Of a stretch of DNA of 64,000 bases, positions 55,315-64,000 are shown piece by piece; position 1 is the first letter of the stretch, and each line of letters opens with the position of its first letter. The notes below the pieces were generated by a model that saw nothing but the letters and a program-made list of their open reading frames with translations, ran no database searches and had not been told where the DNA came from. Where the stretch lies: contig CAJNAR010000170.1 of NCBI GenBank assembly GCA_905220665.1, forward strand, positions 353,757 through 417,756, in the 5' to 3' direction. The position numbers and the translations under genes were made by a program. Source of the stretch: Albugo candida. Its lineage: Eukaryota > Oomycota > Peronosporomycetes > Albuginales > Albuginaceae.

Positions 55315-57822
55315 ATGGTCCAAGTCGACATATCGACACAACCAAGGGTGCTAGCGTCCACTTGTAGTGACGTGGCAACCCTCATGAGTCACCCAGCCTT
55401 GAGTGATTGCATGATTGTTGATGAGTCATCACCCCTATGTGATGACGTGGAAAGTACCCCCACCCCCTGTTTGACGGTACAGGGTAATACCGGTACTACC
55501 GGTGTAGGATGTGGTACCGGTGGTACAAGCGGTACTGTCGTTGCCCCGTCACAGGGTGACGAAAAGGCAACTGCAACTGAAAGTGTGGACGACACCAAAG
55601 GTCCCACTTTGGCAGAAATAATCAAGTCGCAGGAGTCCTTGCGTAAGGACCAGGCTAGAGCTCGAGCGAAATTTCGCGTAGAGCTCGCAAAGCCGAAAGC
55701 CTCGGATATCGAGGCTATATTGCAGCTATATGCTGATGGGGAGCACCCGGATTGGTCGGTTCTGTCTGCTAAATTGGAAGCAGCAAGACCTTTCCAAATC
55801 CGGAAAGCAACCTTCCCGATGGTCTTGGAGACGGGCCAGTCCTTGACCCGTACTCCAAATGGAAAAATACTAACATCCCTGATGCGAGACCACGGTAATC
55901 CGGTTTTTGAAAGCCTCCTGGAGAGCCGGTCAATCGCTCAGGTGTCCAAAATGCCTGGGGGAAACATCAGAGTGATGGTCACCACAGCGGATGCCTGCCA
56001 ACAGTTGGAGTGTCAGCCGGTGACTATCCTTGGGGAGAAGTACTTTTTTCGGGAGTTTGATACTCTTGAAACAAAGTACTACCTCGATGTTTTCGGCGTA
56101 GGCGTGGAGGAAGAACGGAACAACATTCTCCGTGCTCTTCACCAACTCGGGTGTCAAGTGGTATATGACACCTTTCGCGAGACGGTTCCAACCAAAGAGG
56201 TGGTAATGTCGACTTGGAGAGTCTACTTTGGCTGCTCAACGTGTCCCCAACAACTGGTTAGAGTTGGTAAAGTGATTGAACAAATCGCTTACGACAAACA
56301 GCTCTACCCAGTACGGGGTAAGAATGCTCCTATTCCAACGGAACGACCACGTTTTGGTCAACGTGGTCCTTACTGCTTGGATTTGGGTGCTGCAATATAC
56401 ACGGGAACACGGCAACAACCAAAGGAAAACAAAAAGAAAAACACAAAACAACCAAACACAACTCACACTCAGCCTCAGAATCAAAAGCAAGCAAAATCGC
56501 AACAAGAAAAACAAAAACAAACAACCGCGCCATCGGCAGTCGTGGTGGTCCCAAAAAAGGTGGAGAAGCCAATTCAAATTCAGGAATTGGAGACGAGGCG
56601 ACCGGAGCGAAAAAATTCCGACCAAATTTCGTTGGAGCTCAACAGTCCTCCCTCTATCTCACCACCAGGGTCACCAGACTTATCACAGACCACTCCCCCC
56701 ATCCTACATTTAAAAAGTCAATCATCTTCCCATCCACGGGTGGAGAAGGATGGTGACACATACATGCACTTGGCATGGACGCGAGGAAAGCGTAATCGAA
56801 CTGAGCCGTTCGACCAAATGGTTTCCAATGCACCACCTCGTGCGCTCCCAACGTTGGCGACAAGCAATTACTTTGCTGTGCTCGCAACCATGGAGGTGGA
56901 TGTCGAAGAAGTTCAAGCGGTTGCCAATCCGGCGCATGGCAATCGCATTCAAATTATTCCCGTGAAAGCACGGATGCCAAAAGAGGTAGCCACTTCGAAA
57001 GAGGCGGCACACTTTTATAAGAAGCGTCATACAACGGTGGAAAAAGCAGAGCGACCAACTCGAATTGGTGAAATCGGAGAGCTCATGGAAATGGATTCCA
57101 AAAATGCACTCCACCAGCTTCGACCGGACAAGCTGGTCCAAGCCGATGCGTGCATCCCACATGTGCGTAGGCTGGTACAATTTTGTACTAACCCGGACCA
57201 AATCATCCGGGCAGCATTAGATCATCCCATCACCATGCATGGGGTGCTTATTTCATGCATGGAGTCGAATGATCCTGCGTTGGACGAAGTAGCACATCTA
57301 CTTCTCATCAATCGCGTTTTTGCAGCGCACAATCTCGGCGAAGATGTCACATTTACGACGCGATGGAATCGCCACGTTGGTGGAAAAGTTCCCTCCAAGA
57401 GAGCTGTATTGTTCGAGAAAGTGATGCCTTGGTGGAGGTCAGTGCCGGACACTGTTCACGGTTTGACTCGGGCGACCAAAGCTCTCGCATTATTGGAATT
57501 GTTATTTATGTCTACTGCCCCGACATTTTACACAAACGATCACTGGATCCACTATCTCACCGATAGACCAGTGATCTGGATTCCGGGTCACCATTGTCGT
57601 TTACTCCCCATCAATGTGCTTATCTTGTTGTTACGCTCCGACGTGGGCATAAAGTGTTGGTCGCAATGGTTTGGTGGTAAATGGCAAGGACTTCTCTGTG
57701 GCGATATCGGCGAGCTCTCAGTCAATCTCAGTTTTTTCCCTGAAGAGAAAGCAACACTTCACCTCTCAAAAGAAGATGGTGAAATGAGGTTGATTGCCGG
57801 TCCACTTCAGCGTGAATGCTAA
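55315..57822 (+). CDS. LINE ORF1 protein
   Basis: An 835-residue ORF1 protein starting in the context aaaacaATGg. The first 90 residues are Thr/Ser/Gly-rich with ACCGGT microrepeats in the DNA. A conserved core (about 100-365) may contain an RRM-like fold, since it alternates strands and helices (YYLDVFGVGVEEERNNILRAL; TWRVYFG); this is inference. A Gln/Lys-rich low-complexity part (about 370-420) and a Pro-rich linker follow, then a C-terminal region I cannot assign. No CCHC zinc knuckle was found. ORF1 proteins bind element RNA and act as chaperones in reverse transcription. The frame overlaps the ORF2 frame by 29 bases. Confidence 0.8.
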   Translation: MVQVDISTQPRVLASTCSDVATLMSHPALSDCMIVDESSPLCDDVESTPTPCLTVQGNTGTTGVGCGTGGTSGTVVAPSQGDEKATATESVDDTKGPTLAEIIKSQESLRKDQARARAKFRVELAKPKASDIEAILQLYADGEHPDWSVLSAKLEAARPFQIRKATFPMVLETGQSLTRTPNGKILTSLMRDHGNPVFESLLESRSIAQVSKMPGGNIRVMVTTADACQQLECQPVTILGEKYFFREFDTLETKYYLDVFGVGVEEERNNILRALHQLGCQVVYDTFRETVPTKEVVMSTWRVYFGCSTCPQQLVRVGKVIEQIAYDKQLYPVRGKNAPIPTERPRFGQRGPYCLDLGAAIYTGTRQQPKENKKKNTKQPNTTHTQPQNQKQAKSQQEKQKQTTAPSAVVVVPKKVEKPIQIQELETRRPERKNSDQISLELNSPPSISPPGSPDLSQTTPPILHLKSQSSSHPRVEKDGDTYMHLAWTRGKRNRTEPFDQMVSNAPPRALPTLATSNYFAVLATMEVDVEEVQAVANPAHGNRIQIIPVKARMPKEVATSKEAAHFYKKRHTTVEKAERPTRIGEIGELMEMDSKNALHQLRPDKLVQADACIPHVRRLVQFCTNPDQIIRAALDHPITMHGVLISCMESNDPALDEVAHLLLINRVFAAHNLGEDVTFTTRWNRHVGGKVPSKRAVLFEKVMPWWRSVPDTVHGLTRATKALALLELLFMSTAPTFYTNDHWIHYLTDRPVIWIPGHHCRLLPINVLILLLRSDVGIKCWSQWFGGKWQGLLCGDIGELSVNLSFFPEEKATLHLSKEDGEMRLIAGPLQREC

Positions 57823-60800
57823 GGGCTCCTCGATTATTCCAACGTGGAACAATATCTCAGCACTCACGGTGAATGTTAATGGAATTCATAAAAATGGTCA
57901 TCTTTTTATCGACCACATCCTATCACAACACTCCATTTGTTGTGTTCAAGAAACCAAGTTTCACGATCACAACCAACTGGACTCATTTCAGTTTTTATTA
58001 TCCTCAAAAATGCAGCACAAAATGTTTGTCAATGATCACAACAGTGCATTTCTACATCCGACTCAAAACCGCAGTGGCGGCGTCATGACAATTCTTCGTT
58101 CGGACTTTCCCGGTTACTCAACAGCTGAAGAACTTACCGAACGAAGCATTCGAAATCGTTATTTGGTTTTGCGTCTTCTCATTCACGATGCACCGGTGTA
58201 TATTCACAATGTATATGCACCGGTCACGGCCGAGGAACGAGTGGGTTTTTATGATTTATTGCTTTCCAACACTTTCGAATCGACCGCAACACATATCGTA
58301 TTTGGTGATTTCAACACGCCACTCGATTCAGCTATCGATGCTTCGAGTGGAACAATTCGACACGAACCAAGTCGATTAGCGTGTTTGGAATGGCTTTCAC
58401 AGTTGGGTGTGGTAGACGCTTGGCGAATCCAACATCCGACTGAAAAAGTATTTACAGGACCATTACCGCGCAAGAATCGATTAGATTATATCTGCATGTC
58501 GGAAGAGCTATTCAATATGGTATACAAAACCTCTGAGTATTTTCGTCCACGACATGCGGGAGATCATCTGGCACAAAAAGTAACTTTTGCAAATCCAACT
58601 CAATCTCCGGGACGAGGATATTGGAAATGTTCATTACGATTATTTGAATATCCTAAAGTTGTCGAAGCAATCAAATTGGAAGCGAATTTGGTGCTCGAAC
58701 AGTTACGGACAACTTCGAATCCCGGTAAAATGTGGGAATGTTGGAAGACGAAAATCAAGAAACAGCTTCAAACCATTGAAAAAAAGGTTGCACAAGATAG
58801 CCGACGTGATGTTGAGTCTAGCCAGCGTGTTTTGGAAGTCGCAGCAGCTCGATATCGCATTCAGGACACCAATGAGTCACGGTATTTTTACGAATCGAGT
58901 CTCCAACAATTTCGAATTTCAGTCGAAAACAACGCGAAATACAACCAAGATGAAAGTTTCGACCATCACGTGAAGCATATGGAGAACTCTTCAAAGCATT
59001 TTTTTCGCCCTCCGGATAGTTCTTGTCGTCGCGTGCCGATCGAAAATGTTACAAAAAAATGTGGTACCGTGACATCGAACCCGAGGGAGATTATTGACGA
59101 ATTCAGAGATCATTGGGGTGGTGTCATGGGCTCTGTTTATAGCTCAGAGACCGACTCAAATGTTCCAAGTGACAGAAAGCAAAAAAAGTTACTCGATTCG
59201 ATTCAAGTTTCACTTGCCTCAGCAGAGCAAGAACGTCTCTCAACTCGGTTAAGTACGACCGAGATGGCGGAAGCGATCAAGCACATGCGGAGTAGTTCTT
59301 CTCCAGGTATGGATGGACTACCAGCTGCATTTTATCAGCTTGATCCGGAAACGTTTGGCGAGTGTCTGAAGATCGTGTTCGAATTTCAGCTAGAAAGAGG
59401 AATTTTACTGCGATCACAACGTCACTCAGCAATCACACTTTTATACAAAAAAGGATCACGAGGTGATCCTTGCAACTATCGACCGATCGCACTGCTTTGC
59501 GTCGATGTGAAAGTACTTTCAAAAGTGTTGGCGTATCGATTGCAACGTTTTTTGCCAAAATTGATCCATCAAGATCAAAAAGCATTTGTGCGCGGAAGGT
59601 CAATGCATCATCATATTCGACATCTCACCGACATCCAAGACTTGGTCACTCATCGTGGGGAGGAAGCTTATGCGACCTTTCTCGACTTTGAGAAAGCTTA
59701 TGATCGAGTCAATTGGACGTACATGTTTCGCGTTTTGGAAAAAATGGGTGTTGGAAAAAGTTTCATCGACTGGGTTCGTCTTTTGTACAATAACACAAAG
59801 GCGCAGTTGATGATTAATGGAAATATCACACCGTCCATTACACCACAACGTGGAGTGAAACAAGGTGATCCTCTCTCAGCATTACTTTTTCTGATGACGA
59901 TCGAACCTTTGGGAAATTTACTTCGACAACATGAAGAACATGGCATTTGGATTAATGGCACGACTGTCGCAACTGGATTATTTTTTGCGGACGATTCGAC
60001 ATTGCTTTCAGAGACACCAAATGGTGTTTTGACGCAACTCGAACTCGTCCAAGTCTATTGCGATGGATCGGGTGCGAAACTCAACTTGAGTAAATCATCT
60101 TTGCTCTCGTTGAATCGGACCATGCCGTGTCCATGTATTCCCAATTTGACCATAATGGGTCCGGAGGATTCGGTCAAGTATTTGGGTATGCCGTTCGGCC
60201 AGACACCGACTCATTCGATGGTTATTTCAACTCTCGACAAGCGTTTTTACGATGGGTTTGGTGCATGGTTTCGACGAGCACGAACTGTTCGTGGTCGACT
60301 ACTGGTTGCGCAGACGATGATTTTATCACGTTTGTGGCATTACACGATGCACGTAGACATACCAGCAGCGACAATTCGACAGTGGCAATCGATGTTAAAT
60401 CGATTTGTGCTTGGTCGGAAACACAAAAAAGATTCAAAACATGTTCACCTACTCAGCAAAGAGTTTTTATATCTTCGCCGACAAGATGGTGGACTACAAG
60501 TTCCTTTTTTGGTGGGACGACTAAAGCTACAACGTATTCAATTCCTTCAGCAGTTCGCATCCGATGCGTCAACAATTCTTCCTGCGAATTGGACAACAGC
60601 TTCGACGGAATTATTACAACTTATTCAACCTCCCTTTGGACCACACAAGCCGATGGATATATTCACCATCGCACCAAATCGACATGGAAAAATGGTTCAA
60701 TGGGAGAGCATATCATCATGGTGGAAAAACGCATTTAGAATGTGGCATCAGATGGATTGGAGCATTTCAATATCAGATTTAAATGTTTCACAACGCCGTC

Positions 60801-61993
60801 AGTACTACATGGAACAGCCGATGTGGTTTCACTGCGACCAAAAATTACATTACGAAGCTGCTACTCGTCATCCGAGTACACAGAACGTTTGGTACAATCT
60901 TGGCATGGTGGATGAACCACATCGAACATTTCGAAAAACATTTGCTACACTTTTCGACGTTCGAAGTTTGCAAGACTTTTTTCGTGAAAGCGACACATGG
61001 CCAACGAAGGAAGATTTCGTCGCCAACTATTACAACGACGAAGAGCAGAACACCTCGGATATGTCTGAAGAAAGGTTGCTGAGTCGACTTTACAATGAAA
61101 TCACTCAGATTCTCCAGCGTATCCACTCGACGATTGGTCTCATCACTTGGATTATACCAACCACAAGTGGCAGATCATTTTATGTGGGAGTAAAAAGCAA
61201 GGAAAGGAAACATTATTTTCCATCTATTCCACGCTCACAACTCTCACGAATCGTCTGGAAACCACCCGAACCAACCAAGAGTCATCCGATGTCGACACAT
61301 TGGTCATCACGGGAGAGATCGGACGCACTGGATTCAGAACGAGTTCGAACTTTTATGGCTACATCACGGCATCTTCGACAACGTGTATTACCAATTTTCG
61401 AGGATTTACAGTTTCGTCTAGCCTTTCGAATGTTGCCAGTTCGATCTCGTTTCTGGTTCTTAACAAATATTGAGCCCGACATTATCTTGTGCACGCAGCC
61501 TTCGTGTGGGGCAGTGGAATCCGATCAACATCTCTTTCTAGAGTGCGATCACACGGCACAGTTATGGAGAGAGTTACTCCCTAGTTGGGATCAGTTTTTC
61601 TCCTTTCGACCACGTTGGACGCATATTGCATGTGCAATCGTACCAACACTACGGTCGGATTGGAAAGAATATTTAGCAATTATATCGGATTTGTGGCTTG
61701 CATTGCAAGCGGTGACACTGCACTTCGTCTGGAAAGATCGGAATCGTCGTTTGTTCGATCAGCGATCAGCAACTCCGACAGTTCCAGCACTTTCCGTCAT
61801 TTACACCACGTTTAGTGCGCACGTTCGGTACTTTCGAAGACAGTGTTACGACCAAGAGGAACGCATTCGGCTTGCAAAGGTACTGGATCAACTCGAAACG
61901 CAAGGATCATTTGGTGGATTTTTCAGAAGTCGAAGATCATTGCTGCGGGTCCGGCACAGGCGAGTGGAACGGCAAGTGCAACTCGGATCCTAG
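57794..61993 (+). CDS. LINE ORF2: APE endonuclease and reverse transcriptase
   Basis: About 1400 codons in the +1 frame relative to ORF1, opening just after an in-frame TGA. The first codon of the open frame is TTG; the first ATG lies about 73 codons in, after two endonuclease motifs. Endonuclease motifs: LTVNVNGI, VQETKF, GDFN (about 171-174), RLDYI, AGDH (Asp257-His258 in this numbering). Reverse transcriptase motifs: NYRPIALL, TFLDFEKAYD, QRGVKQGDPLS and the catalytic FADD (731-734). A Cys-His motif (CTQPSCG...HLFLECDH, about 1232-1250) matches zf-RVT. These are the activities for target-primed reverse transcription. Confidence 0.92.
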   Translation: MPVHFSVNAKGSSIIPTWNNISALTVNVNGIHKNGHLFIDHILSQHSICCVQETKFHDHNQLDSFQFLLSSKMQHKMFVNDHNSAFLHPTQNRSGGVMTILRSDFPGYSTAEELTERSIRNRYLVLRLLIHDAPVYIHNVYAPVTAEERVGFYDLLLSNTFESTATHIVFGDFNTPLDSAIDASSGTIRHEPSRLACLEWLSQLGVVDAWRIQHPTEKVFTGPLPRKNRLDYICMSEELFNMVYKTSEYFRPRHAGDHLAQKVTFANPTQSPGRGYWKCSLRLFEYPKVVEAIKLEANLVLEQLRTTSNPGKMWECWKTKIKKQLQTIEKKVAQDSRRDVESSQRVLEVAAARYRIQDTNESRYFYESSLQQFRISVENNAKYNQDESFDHHVKHMENSSKHFFRPPDSSCRRVPIENVTKKCGTVTSNPREIIDEFRDHWGGVMGSVYSSETDSNVPSDRKQKKLLDSIQVSLASAEQERLSTRLSTTEMAEAIKHMRSSSSPGMDGLPAAFYQLDPETFGECLKIVFEFQLERGILLRSQRHSAITLLYKKGSRGDPCNYRPIALLCVDVKVLSKVLAYRLQRFLPKLIHQDQKAFVRGRSMHHHIRHLTDIQDLVTHRGEEAYATFLDFEKAYDRVNWTYMFRVLEKMGVGKSFIDWVRLLYNNTKAQLMINGNITPSITPQRGVKQGDPLSALLFLMTIEPLGNLLRQHEEHGIWINGTTVATGLFFADDSTLLSETPNGVLTQLELVQVYCDGSGAKLNLSKSSLLSLNRTMPCPCIPNLTIMGPEDSVKYLGMPFGQTPTHSMVISTLDKRFYDGFGAWFRRARTVRGRLLVAQTMILSRLWHYTMHVDIPAATIRQWQSMLNRFVLGRKHKKDSKHVHLLSKEFLYLRRQDGGLQVPFLVGRLKLQRIQFLQQFASDASTILPANWTTASTELLQLIQPPFGPHKPMDIFTIAPNRHGKMVQWESISSWWKNAFRMWHQMDWSISISDLNVSQRRQYYMEQPMWFHCDQKLHYEAATRHPSTQNVWYNLGMVDEPHRTFRKTFATLFDVRSLQDFFRESDTWPTKEDFVANYYNDEEQNTSDMSEERLLSRLYNEITQILQRIHSTIGLITWIIPTTSGRSFYVGVKSKERKHYFPSIPRSQLSRIVWKPPEPTKSHPMSTHWSSRERSDALDSERVRTFMATSRHLRQRVLPIFEDLQFRLAFRMLPVRSRFWFLTNIEPDIILCTQPSCGAVESDQHLFLECDHTAQLWRELLPSWDQFFSFRPRWTHIACAIVPTLRSDWKEYLAIISDLWLALQAVTLHFVWKDRNRRLFDQRSATPTVPALSVIYTTFSAHVRYFRRQCYDQEERIRLAKVLDQLETQGSFGGFFRSRRSLLRVRHRRVERQVQLGS

Positions 61994-62310
61994 TCCTAGT
62001 TGGCTGGTCATGCTCACCGTAGTGTGGCGCACACCAATTTGCAAACCACGGTACTTTTGGACCATTCTTACAACTTTACAAACTTACCACTTAACAACTT
62101 TACAACTTTCAACATCTATCCGTTACACGATGGACACACTCTCGTACTGTAGTGGTGAACGCTACCGCACTGCAGAACTAGCAACGAGGGACATATTATC
62201 AACTCTCACAGGTATTCTCGAAACGTTTTTATATGTATATATGTTATTTAAGATAGCCTAGGCAACTAGAGAAGTCAGTTAGTCTAATTCTAGTAATATA
62301 GACACCTTCA
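61994..62310 (+). other. 3' UTR of LINE copy 1
   Basis: 317 bases from the ORF2 stop to the tRNA-derived repeat. It includes several acaacttt-like units near 62067-62111 and ends taatatagacaccttca without a poly(A) or simple-repeat tail. Confidence 0.6.
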
Positions 62311-62327
62311 ACTGAGCTATAAGGGCC
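62311..62327. repeat. Right copy of probable target-site duplication (tRNA 5' end)
   Basis: The same 17 bases as at 55206-55222, that is the first 16 bases of the minus-strand tRNA-Thr gene plus one flanking base. No other part of the tRNA is present here. Confidence 0.7.
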
Positions 62328-64000
62328 ACTTCTCAATTTGCCGGCTACTAAGTAACCCGCCAATTTAGTAAAACAACTCGAAAAAACAACCTTTTTCAAC
62401 TCCTTCCTCTCGAAAACAATGGTTCAAGTCGACATATCGACACAACCCAGGGTGCTAGCGTCCACTTGTAGTGACGTGGCAACCCTCATGAGTCACCCAG
62501 CCTTGGGTGATTGCATGATTGTTGATGAGTCATCACCCCTGTGTGATGACGTGGAAAGTACCCCCACCCCCAGTGTGACGGTACAGGTTCATACCGGTAC
62601 TACCGGAGTCGGATCTGATACCGGTGGTACATGCGGTACTGTCGTTGCCTCGTCACAGGGTGACCCAAAGGCAACTGCAAGTGTGGACGACACTAAAAGT
62701 CCCACGCTTGCTGACCTGATCAAGTCACAGGAGTCCTTGCGTAAGGACCAGGCTAGAGCTCGAGCGAAATTTCGCGTAGAGCTCGCAAAGCCGAAAGCCT
62801 CGGATATCGAGGCTATATTGCAGCTATATGCTGATGGGGAGCACCCGGATTGGTCGGTTCTGTCTGCTAAATTGGAAGCAGCAAGACCTTTCCAAATCCG
62901 GAAAGCAACCTTCCCGATGGTCTTGGAGACGGGCCAGTCCTTGACCCGTACTCCAAATGGAAAAATACTAACATCCCTGATGCGAGACCACGGTAATCCG
63001 GTTTTTGAAAGCCTACTGGAGAGCCGGTCAATCGCTCAGGTGTCCAAAATGCCTGGGGGAAACATCAGGGTGATGGTCACCACGGCGGATGCCTGCCAAC
63101 AGTTGGAGTGTCAGCCGGTGACTATCCTTGGGGAAAAGTATTTTTTTCGAGAGTTTGATACTCTTGAAACAAAGTACTACCTCGATGTTTTCGGCGTAGG
63201 CGTGGAGGAAGAACGGAACAACATTCTCCGTGCTCTTCACCAACTAGGATGTCAAGTGGTGTATGACACCTTCCGCGAGACAATTCCCACGAAGGCAGTG
63301 GTGATGTCGACTTGGCGAGTTTACTTTGGTAGTTTGACGTGCCCCCAACAACTGGTTCGAGTTGGTAAAGTGATTGAACAAATCGCTTACGACAAACAGC
63401 TATACCCAGTACGGGGTAAGAATGCTCCTATTCCAACGGAACGACCACGTTTTGGTCAACGTGGTCCTTATTGCTTGGATTTGGGTGCTACATCAACCCC
63501 GGGAGTACGGCAACACCAAAGCAAGCAAAACAATCAAAAACAACGCAAAAATCAATCTGCAACTCAGATTCACAACACCCAAAAACAACAAAAGAACCAG
63601 AGACATACAGCCGAACCAGCGGCACTCGTGGTGGCACCACAAAAGGTGGTGAATCCAGTTCCCAGTAAGGAATTGGTGGCGAGAAAACCTGACCGGAAGC
63701 TCTCCGATCAAATCTCGTTGGAGCTCAACACTCCCCCACTATCACACCACCAGGAGCACAAGCTTTATTGCAACCCACACCTCCCATCCTCCAACTGACC
63801 AGTCAGTCATACTCCCAACCACGGGTAGAGCGGGATGGGGATGTATCCATGAAGTTGGCTTGGACGAGTGGAAAACGTAATCGGGTGGAGCCGTTCGAAC
63901 AAATGGTCTCCAAAGCACCACCTCTTGCGCTTCCAAAACTAGCGACGAGTAACTATTTTTCCGTGCTCGCAACTATGGAGGTGGAGATCGAAGAAGTAAA
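62328..64000 (+). mobile_element. LINE copy 2, 5' part (runs off right edge)
   Basis: The same 5' UTR as copy 1 with small differences, then ORF1. The orientation is the same, so the two are head to tail. About 1.7 kb is in the window; ORF2 would lie beyond it. The copies share near-identical blocks and diverged blocks within ORF1. Confidence 0.85.
62419..64000 (+). pseudogene. LINE copy 2 ORF1, frameshifted and partial
   Basis: Starts MVQVDISTQPRVLAST as in copy 1 and keeps one frame for about 440 residues. Around 63730-63750, in a C-rich stretch, it lacks one base relative to copy 1, so this frame terminates at 63798. The homologous protein continues in another frame to the window end (RNRVEPFEQMVSKAPPLALP and LATSNYFSVLATMEVEIEEV correspond to copy 1). 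This copy thus cannot make a full ORF1 protein unless the deletion is an assembly error. Confidence 0.72.

Larger units (their letters stand above)
55223..62310 (+). mobile_element. Full-length non-LTR retrotransposon (LINE, L1-like), copy 1
   Basis: A 7.1-kb element with a short 5' UTR, two open frames and a 317-base 3' UTR. ORF1 (835 codons) is followed by ORF2 (about 1400 codons) with APE-type endonuclease, reverse transcriptase and a C-terminal Cys-His motif (zf-RVT), the layout of L1/Tx1-type elements in plants and oomycetes. Both frames are uninterrupted, so it may be autonomous. No poly(A) tail is seen at the right end. The left end abuts a tRNA gene; the right end abuts a repeat of that gene's first bases and another element copy. 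Confidence 0.88.

Noticed and set aside
60127..60738. 203-codon frame inside ORF2
   Set aside because: It is an alternative-frame shadow of the reverse transcriptase region, with Ser/Thr-rich, unconserved sequence.
61815..62261. 148-codon open frame overlapping the end of LINE ORF2
   Set aside because: Most of it lies over ORF2 in another frame and its remainder covers the 3' UTR; no domain is recognisable, so I treat it as chance.
55223..62310. Whether the element is an LTR retrotransposon or virus-like
   Set aside because: There are no LTRs, protease, integrase or RNase H of the LTR type; the APE endonuclease and FADD reverse transcriptase identify a non-LTR element.

Overview
The window looks like nuclear DNA of an oomycete. 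Genes are densely packed on both strands and most are intronless or carry a few introns of about 48-63 bp with GT...(T/C)AG ends. Three proteins combine a START-like lipid-binding region with a FYVE-like zinc finger, a family expanded in oomycetes. Genes for a flagellum and microtubule cytoskeleton (CCDC61/VFL3-like, alpha-tubulin acetyltransferase, augmin subunit 3) fit a zoospore-forming organism. The moderate A+T content and compactness suggest an Albugo-like white-rust species rather than Phytophthora, but that is an inference from style, not a database match.

Layout. 1-2.8 kb (-): 5' part of an SMG1-type PIKK (nonsense-mediated decay), running off the left edge. 3.8-8.7 kb: a single-pass membrane protein (+), a GLUT-like sugar transporter (-) and a membrane-anchored wax-ester synthase/DGAT (-). 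8.8-13.4 kb: CCDC61/VFL3-like basal-body protein (+), a SHAQKYF-type MYB factor (-) and an ING-type PHD protein (+). 13.5-19.2 kb (-): a WDR47-like LisH/WD40 protein, an ankyrin-PH-RING protein and a secreted S33 serine peptidase. 19.2-26.5 kb: augmin HAUS3 (+), a fimbrin with a Trp-Pro-Pro repeat linker (-) and the spliceosomal WD40-cyclophilin PPWD1 (-). 27-32.3 kb: a PH-like protein (+), alpha-tubulin acetyltransferase (+), a CDF zinc transporter (-) and FYVE/START protein 1 (-). 33.5-38.8 kb (+): BAG-like co-chaperone, a small coiled-coil protein, geranylgeranyl diphosphate synthase and an ankyrin-class II HDAC fusion. 38.8-44.3 kb: a gene-poor stretch in which I could support no gene. 44.3-55 kb (+): FYVE/START protein 2, a COPI-associated (TVP15-like) membrane protein, FYVE/START protein 3 and an insulysin-type M16 metallopeptidase.

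55.15-64 kb: a tRNA-Thr(AGU) gene on the minus strand, immediately followed by a full-length two-ORF non-LTR retrotransposon (LINE) on the plus strand and then the start of a second copy in the same orientation. Between the two elements lies a second copy of the first 16 or so bases of the tRNA gene. This is the arrangement expected if LINEs insert repeatedly at the 5' end of a tRNA gene with a target-site duplication that rebuilds the tRNA. I consider this the most interesting structure in the window.

Exon boundaries were placed by hand from splice consensus, reading frame and remembered family conservation; total coding lengths of the spliced models are multiples of three. No search or alignment could be run.
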